In this document: in pieces, positions 15,930 through 17,597 of the stretch
How the letters are laid out: the number at the start of each line of letters is the position of its first letter
Position numbering within the stretch: the first letter of the stretch is position 1
DNA from: Prevotellaceae bacterium UBA1787
Lineage (GTDB): Bacteria; Bacteroidota; Bacteroidia; Bacteroidales; Bacteroidaceae
Length of the DNA: 17,597 bases
Direction: 5' to 3'
Assembly: GCA_002315195.1 (NCBI GenBank)
Contig: DCGD01000107.1
Location: 1-17,597 of the forward strand
Notes under the pieces: model-generated
What the model saw: the letters and a program-made list of their open reading frames with translations, nothing else
The model's database searches: none
Told to the model about the DNA's origin: nothing
Made by a program: the position numbers and the translations under genes

Positions 15930-16964
15930 ATGGATACGCCAAAAACAATATTGCAATATCTGCATTACCATCCTCTTTCTTCAAGAGAGGAAATATCACA
16001 AGGAATTGCGTTCGAGGGAAGCGAAGCCACTCTAAAGCGCATGATTTCAACATTGGTAAAAGAGGAGAGTGTACTTGTGTTTGGCAAGGCCCGCGCTACA
16101 AGATACCGTCTATCAAACCAGGCTCATATTCTTATGCCTCTTGACCTTGACACTTATTTCACGCAGGACATTGACGAACGCAAGGTGCAAACATCATTCA
16201 ATTTTGAACTCATCAGAGAGCAGTTGCCATCCGTTTCTTTGTTTTCCAATGAAGAAATGGAGCATCTTCACACCTTGCAGACGGAATTCAGGCGGCACGT
16301 CGATGAGATGTCCGAGAATGAATACCATAAGGAAATGGAACGACTTGGAATTGACCTAAGTTGGAAATCTTCGCAGATAGAAGGCAATACCTATTCACTT
16401 TTGGAAACGGAAAGACTGCTTCGTGAAAGCAAGACAGCGGATGGCAAGACCAAGGAGGAGGCCGTCATGCTGCTCAACCACAAAGACGCACTCCGTTTCA
16501 TTCTTGACAATCCCGATTACCTTCAAGTATTGACATTGAGCCATATTGAGGACATCCATTCCATCTTGACCAAAGAACTGTCCGTCGACAGGGGGATACG
16601 TCACAGGCGCGTTGGCATCACCGGCACGAATTACAGACCATTGGACAATGAATTCCAAATAAGGGAAGCCATACATGACACGTGCAATCTAATCAATGAC
16701 AAAACGAATGTTTTTGAGAAATCTTTATTGGTACTTGTTCTTCTATCCTATATTCAAGCATTCGTGGATGGCAACAAACGAACCGCACGCATCACGAGCA
16801 ATGCCATACTGATAGCAAATGGCTATTGTCCCCTCAGCTTCCGCTCGGTAGATTCAATTGACTATAAGAAAGCCATGCTGATATTCTATGAACAAAACAA
16901 CCTCCATGCCTTCAAACAGATATTTATGCAACAATATGAGTTCGCCGTCAAGATGTATTTTTAG
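15930..16964 (+). CDS. Fic-domain protein with N-terminal winged helix; catalytic His replaced by Gln
   Basis: Fic proteins usually transfer AMP (or another phosphate-linked group) to target proteins. This 344-residue protein has an N-terminal winged helix-turn-helix-like region (1-60: ILQYLHYHPLSSREEISQGI, then RYRLS), an inhibitory helix motif Ser147-x-x-x-Glu151-Gly (SSQIEGN) of the class that lies N-terminal to the Fic core, the substrate-flap region GITGTNYRPLD, and the Fic loop at 276-287. The loop reads QAFVDGNKRTAR where the consensus is HPFxDGNxRTxR: Phe278, Asp280, Gly281, Asn282 and Arg287 are kept, but the catalytic histidine is Gln276. The protein is otherwise full length, ending YEFAVKMYF, so it is not a decaying gene. 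It may be catalytically inactive, work by another chemistry, or act as a regulator. Start chosen at 15930 rather than 15891 because of the -7 box between them. No antitoxin partner is next to it. Confidence 0.9.
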   Translation: MDTPKTILQYLHYHPLSSREEISQGIAFEGSEATLKRMISTLVKEESVLVFGKARATRYRLSNQAHILMPLDLDTYFTQDIDERKVQTSFNFELIREQLPSVSLFSNEEMEHLHTLQTEFRRHVDEMSENEYHKEMERLGIDLSWKSSQIEGNTYSLLETERLLRESKTADGKTKEEAVMLLNHKDALRFILDNPDYLQVLTLSHIEDIHSILTKELSVDRGIRHRRVGITGTNYRPLDNEFQIREAIHDTCNLINDKTNVFEKSLLVLVLLSYIQAFVDGNKRTARITSNAILIANGYCPLSFRSVDSIDYKKAMLIFYEQNNLHAFKQIFMQQYEFAVKMYF

Positions 16965-17044
16965 CAAAACGACATCCGCATTTTCATCCCGGTATTCGTT
17001 CAATTCAAAGTTGATTTTTCTATTCGAAACAAATGTGAACAGAA

Positions 17045-17078
17045 AGTTTCCGACAGAATTTGTACCCTGTCGGAAACT
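17045..17078. terminator. 12-bp perfect stem-loop between convergent genes
   Basis: AGTTTCCGACAG (17045-17056) is mirrored at 17067-17078 around a 10-nt loop. It lies 80 nt after the Fic stop codon and 76 nt beyond the end of the minus-strand gene at 17155, so it can end transcripts from both sides. Only weakly T/A-rich sequence follows on either strand. Confidence 0.62.
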
Positions 17079-17154
17079 ACAAAATAATTGCCTCTACTAT
17101 CCGCACCAAACATTCCACGAAAAACCATGTGACCACGGATTACTGATGCGCCAT

Positions 17155-17394
17155 CTATCGTTTGGAACTTTTCTTAACACGATTGCTTCCACAATAGGGG
17201 CAAATATATGTGGAATCAAGGGAACTTTTCACTTCGGTGGAGTCTTTTGGAAATTGTTTTTTGCATTTTTCGCAAATCATGGTCACAGAAGAAGCCTGTT
17301 TTGATTGCCTTGATGATGATGTGTGTTTTACAATAATCGAAATTGAGAGAAAGATTATACCAATTATGCCCACAAGACCGATAATTATGGTCAT
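17155..17394 (-). CDS. Small single-pass membrane protein with zinc ribbon
   Basis: The 79-residue product has one hydrophobic helix at the very N-terminus (3-22), a Ser/Lys/Gln-rich linker, then a four-cysteine ribbon: Cys41-x-x-Cys44 (CEKC) and Cys65-x-x-Cys68 (CPYC) followed by GSNRV and a basic tail KKSSKR. The helix would anchor it with the ribbon probably in the cytoplasm, given the basic residues after the helix. The spacing of the two CxxC knuckles (20 residues between) is that of rubredoxin-like zinc ribbons. Its ATG overlaps the stop codon of the upstream reading frame by 4 bp (ATGA), a sign of translational coupling. I do not recognise a named family; no function can be given. Confidence 0.7.
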   Translation of the reverse strand: MTIIIGLVGIIGIIFLSISIIVKHTSSSRQSKQASSVTMICEKCKKQFPKDSTEVKSSLDSTYICPYCGSNRVKKSSKR

Positions 17395-17597
17395 CTTGCG
17401 CTTTTTTTATCAACATCATCATGTTTAGGCATCATTGCATTTTTCATTGGCGATGGCTCAACGACATCACCCTCGTATTCTTCAGCTTCTTTCAAATACG
17501 CCATTAGTTTAGATGCATCCAAATGAAGTCCACCACGCAATGAAAACAAGATTTAAAATGATTGTCCGTATCTTTCCGCATTGTTTTAATATGTTTT
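17391..17597 (-). pseudogene. Small CxxC-type protein, apparently frameshifted and cut by the right edge
   Basis: Two minus-strand frames together look like one protein. The first, open from the edge with an ATG at 17581, reads MRKDTDNHFKSCFHC, then VVDFIWMHLN and a stop at 17506-17504. The second reads GGLHLDASKLMAYLKEAEEY, then an acidic/polar tail ending KKSAR at a stop overlapping the next gene. Joining them after CFHC would need removal of two bases (the GT in TGCGTGGTGG, near 17535) and would give CFHCGGLHLD, a typical half zinc knuckle. Without the join, the second frame could start at the ATG at 17504, giving 37 residues and overlapping the first stop as TAATG. So this is either a frameshifted gene, a sequencing error, or two coupled tiny genes. 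The product family is unknown. Confidence 0.45.

Noticed and set aside
1..17597. CRISPR arrays, insertion sequences, retron- or DGR-type repeats
   Set aside because: No regularly spaced repeats, transposase, integrase or reverse transcriptase motifs were seen on either strand.

Overview
The window looks like chromosomal DNA of a member of the phylum Bacteroidota, most likely Bacteroidales (Prevotella/Bacteroides-like). Three things point there. Starts lack Shine-Dalgarno sequences and are instead preceded by TAnnTTTG -7 boxes, several with exact matches. The proteins match families typical of that phylum: a secreted GH92 mannosidase, an HAE1-type RND tripartite pump, a WbpM/CapD-type dehydratase, and a winged-helix Fic protein. 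Intergenic regions carry long perfect stem-loops. These taxonomic statements come from recognition, not from a search.

Left part (1-5400): the first 31 bases appear to be the 5' end of a minus-strand tRNA-Ser cut by the window edge, with its own promoter. Next is panB (pantothenate/CoA synthesis, minus), divergent from a multi-pass membrane acyltransferase-like protein. That gene converges, across a 16-bp perfect hairpin, on a secreted TIM-barrel glycoside-hydrolase-like protein (minus). After a gene-poor stretch of about 700 bp comes a small intracellular von Willebrand factor A protein with a complete MIDAS, followed by a 17-bp perfect hairpin.

Middle (5400-15670, all plus): a stand-alone membrane nucleotide-sugar 4,6-dehydratase has its own promoter and terminator. 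It is followed by a tight operon of periplasmic adaptor, RND permease and TolC-like outer-membrane factor, with gaps of 11 bp and a 4-bp overlap. Only 27 bp later, with no visible terminator or promoter, comes a secreted GH92 alpha-mannosidase, which may be read through from the pump operon. The pump's leader holds an orphan sequence shaped exactly like a tRNA T-arm.

Right part (15670-17597): a Fic-domain protein keeps the inhibitory S-x-x-x-E-G motif and most of the Fic loop but has glutamine where the catalytic histidine normally sits. It converges, over a 12-bp hairpin, on two overlapping minus-strand small genes. One is a one-helix membrane zinc-ribbon protein. The other is a partial CxxC protein that seems to carry a 2-nt frameshift at the window edge.

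I see no CRISPR array, insertion sequence, integrase or obvious defence island. The best candidates for something new are the Gln-for-His Fic protein, the T-arm-like leader of the efflux operon, the efflux/GH92 linkage, and the small zinc-ribbon pair.
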